Assembly: GCA_052400685.1 (NCBI GenBank)
Contig: JBQTGJ010000005.1
Direction: 5' to 3' (one strand)
From: CAZHHH01 sp052400685
Lineage (GTDB): Bacteria > Bacteroidota > Bacteroidia > Bacteroidales > Marinilabiliaceae
Length of the DNA: 64,000 nt
Part shown: positions 63,839-64,000 of the stretch, piece by piece
How positions within the stretch are numbered: the first letter of the stretch is position 1
Layout of the letters: each line of letters starts with the position of its first letter
Translations under genes and position numbers: made by a program
The notes under the pieces: model-generated
The model's database searches: none
Told to the model about the DNA's origin: nothing
The model's input: the letters and a program-made list of their open reading frames with translations, nothing else

Positions 63839-64000
63839 TTAAAAACTCATCTCTGCTCTTATGCGAATACCATGTTTGTCGGTAAAACCACTATGAAGAT
63901 ACTGGTTCCCAATCAGCCGGACATATTCTACTCTCATAAACTTAAAAATATTAGTAAGGCCCAGTCCCAATTCGGCATACGGCGCGGCATCGTCGGTGGA
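63839..64000 (-). CDS. C-terminus of an outer-membrane barrel protein, cut by the window edge
   Basis: Read on the minus strand, 53 codons enter from the window edge and end in TAA (63839-63841). The sequence DDAAPYAELGLGLTNIFKF, then MRVEYVRLIGN and a final RIRAEMSF, resembles the last strands of the large DUF5686/carboxypeptidase-regulatory-like outer-membrane barrels of Bacteroidota, which close with a terminal aromatic residue. The rest lies beyond 64000. Confidence 0.6.
   Translation of the reverse strand, partial: STDDAAPYAELGLGLTNIFKFMRVEYVRLIGNQYLHSGFTDKHGIRIRAEMSF

Overview
The window comes from a bacterium of the phylum Bacteroidota. The signs are two very large secreted proteins plus one small one with type IX secretion (T9SS) C-terminal sorting domains, a NigD-like lipoprotein, Bacteroidota-type promoters with TAnnTTTG -7 boxes, and generally weak Shine-Dalgarno sequences. 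A complete Rnf complex, a class I/III-type hydroxylamine reductase (Hcp) and a low-to-mid GC content fit an anaerobic or facultative, probably marine or sediment, member of the Marinilabiliales. That order-level placement is inference.

Layout. 1-850: a 23-bp tandem array containing a 95-base run of N and two copies of a long-hairpin repeat. 1.1-3.9 kb: a lipoprotein peroxiredoxin and hcp, with an Fnr/HcpR-like operator. 4-8.4 kb (minus strand): a second DNA polymerase III alpha subunit (DnaE2-like) behind a perfect inverted repeat, then a DUF5320 protein and an MBL-fold protein that share an operator-like site. 8.8-11.6 kb: zwf and pgl, separated by a hairpin repeat. 11.6-18.7 kb: a hypothetical beta-barrel, a hybrid-type sensor kinase, then sixA, ppk, a YfcE-like phosphodiesterase and a TRIC/UPF0126 membrane protein. 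19-23.8 kb: a small T9SS cargo protein, then YceI, a porin-like barrel, a YceI-like protein and an Rrf2 regulator. 24-26.5 kb: a NigD-like lipoprotein, and a compact operon of PqqD, a small precursor-like peptide and an HprK-like kinase. 27-40.2 kb: a 3545-residue T9SS protein and its 787-residue paralogue. 41-48.8 kb: an S26-like peptidase, purA, recG, selU, selD and a lytic transglycosylase. 49-51.2 kb: a small membrane protein, a beta-carbonic anhydrase-like protein, and a repeat-rich stretch with a 21-bp tandem array. 51.4-56.9 kb: rseC-rnfBCDGEA, transcribed on the minus strand in that order. 57.6-64 kb: uvrA, a methyltransferase, an ABC ATPase, cobalamin adenosyltransferase, a DUF2795 protein, and the 3' end of a barrel protein cut by the window edge.

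Physiology. Rnf (ferredoxin:NAD+ oxidoreduction coupled to ion pumping), Hcp (nitrosative stress), zwf/pgl (NADPH), Rrf2/YceI and the peroxiredoxin point to redox and stress management. SelD and SelU give selenophosphate-dependent tRNA modification. ppk and sixA form a polyphosphate/phosphohistidine pair.

Most unusual: (i) a dispersed family of nested-hairpin intergenic repeats, apparently mobile, one copy carrying another inverted-repeat insert; (ii) a second, unrelated ~91-bp repeat family, one copy of which supplies the end of a peptidase gene; (iii) the minimal PqqD/peptide/kinase operon, a candidate peptide-modification system without the usual protease or cyclase beside it; (iv) operator-like palindromes in front of hcp, dnaE2 and the DUF5320/MBL pair. 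All names rest on reading the sequence; no searches were run.
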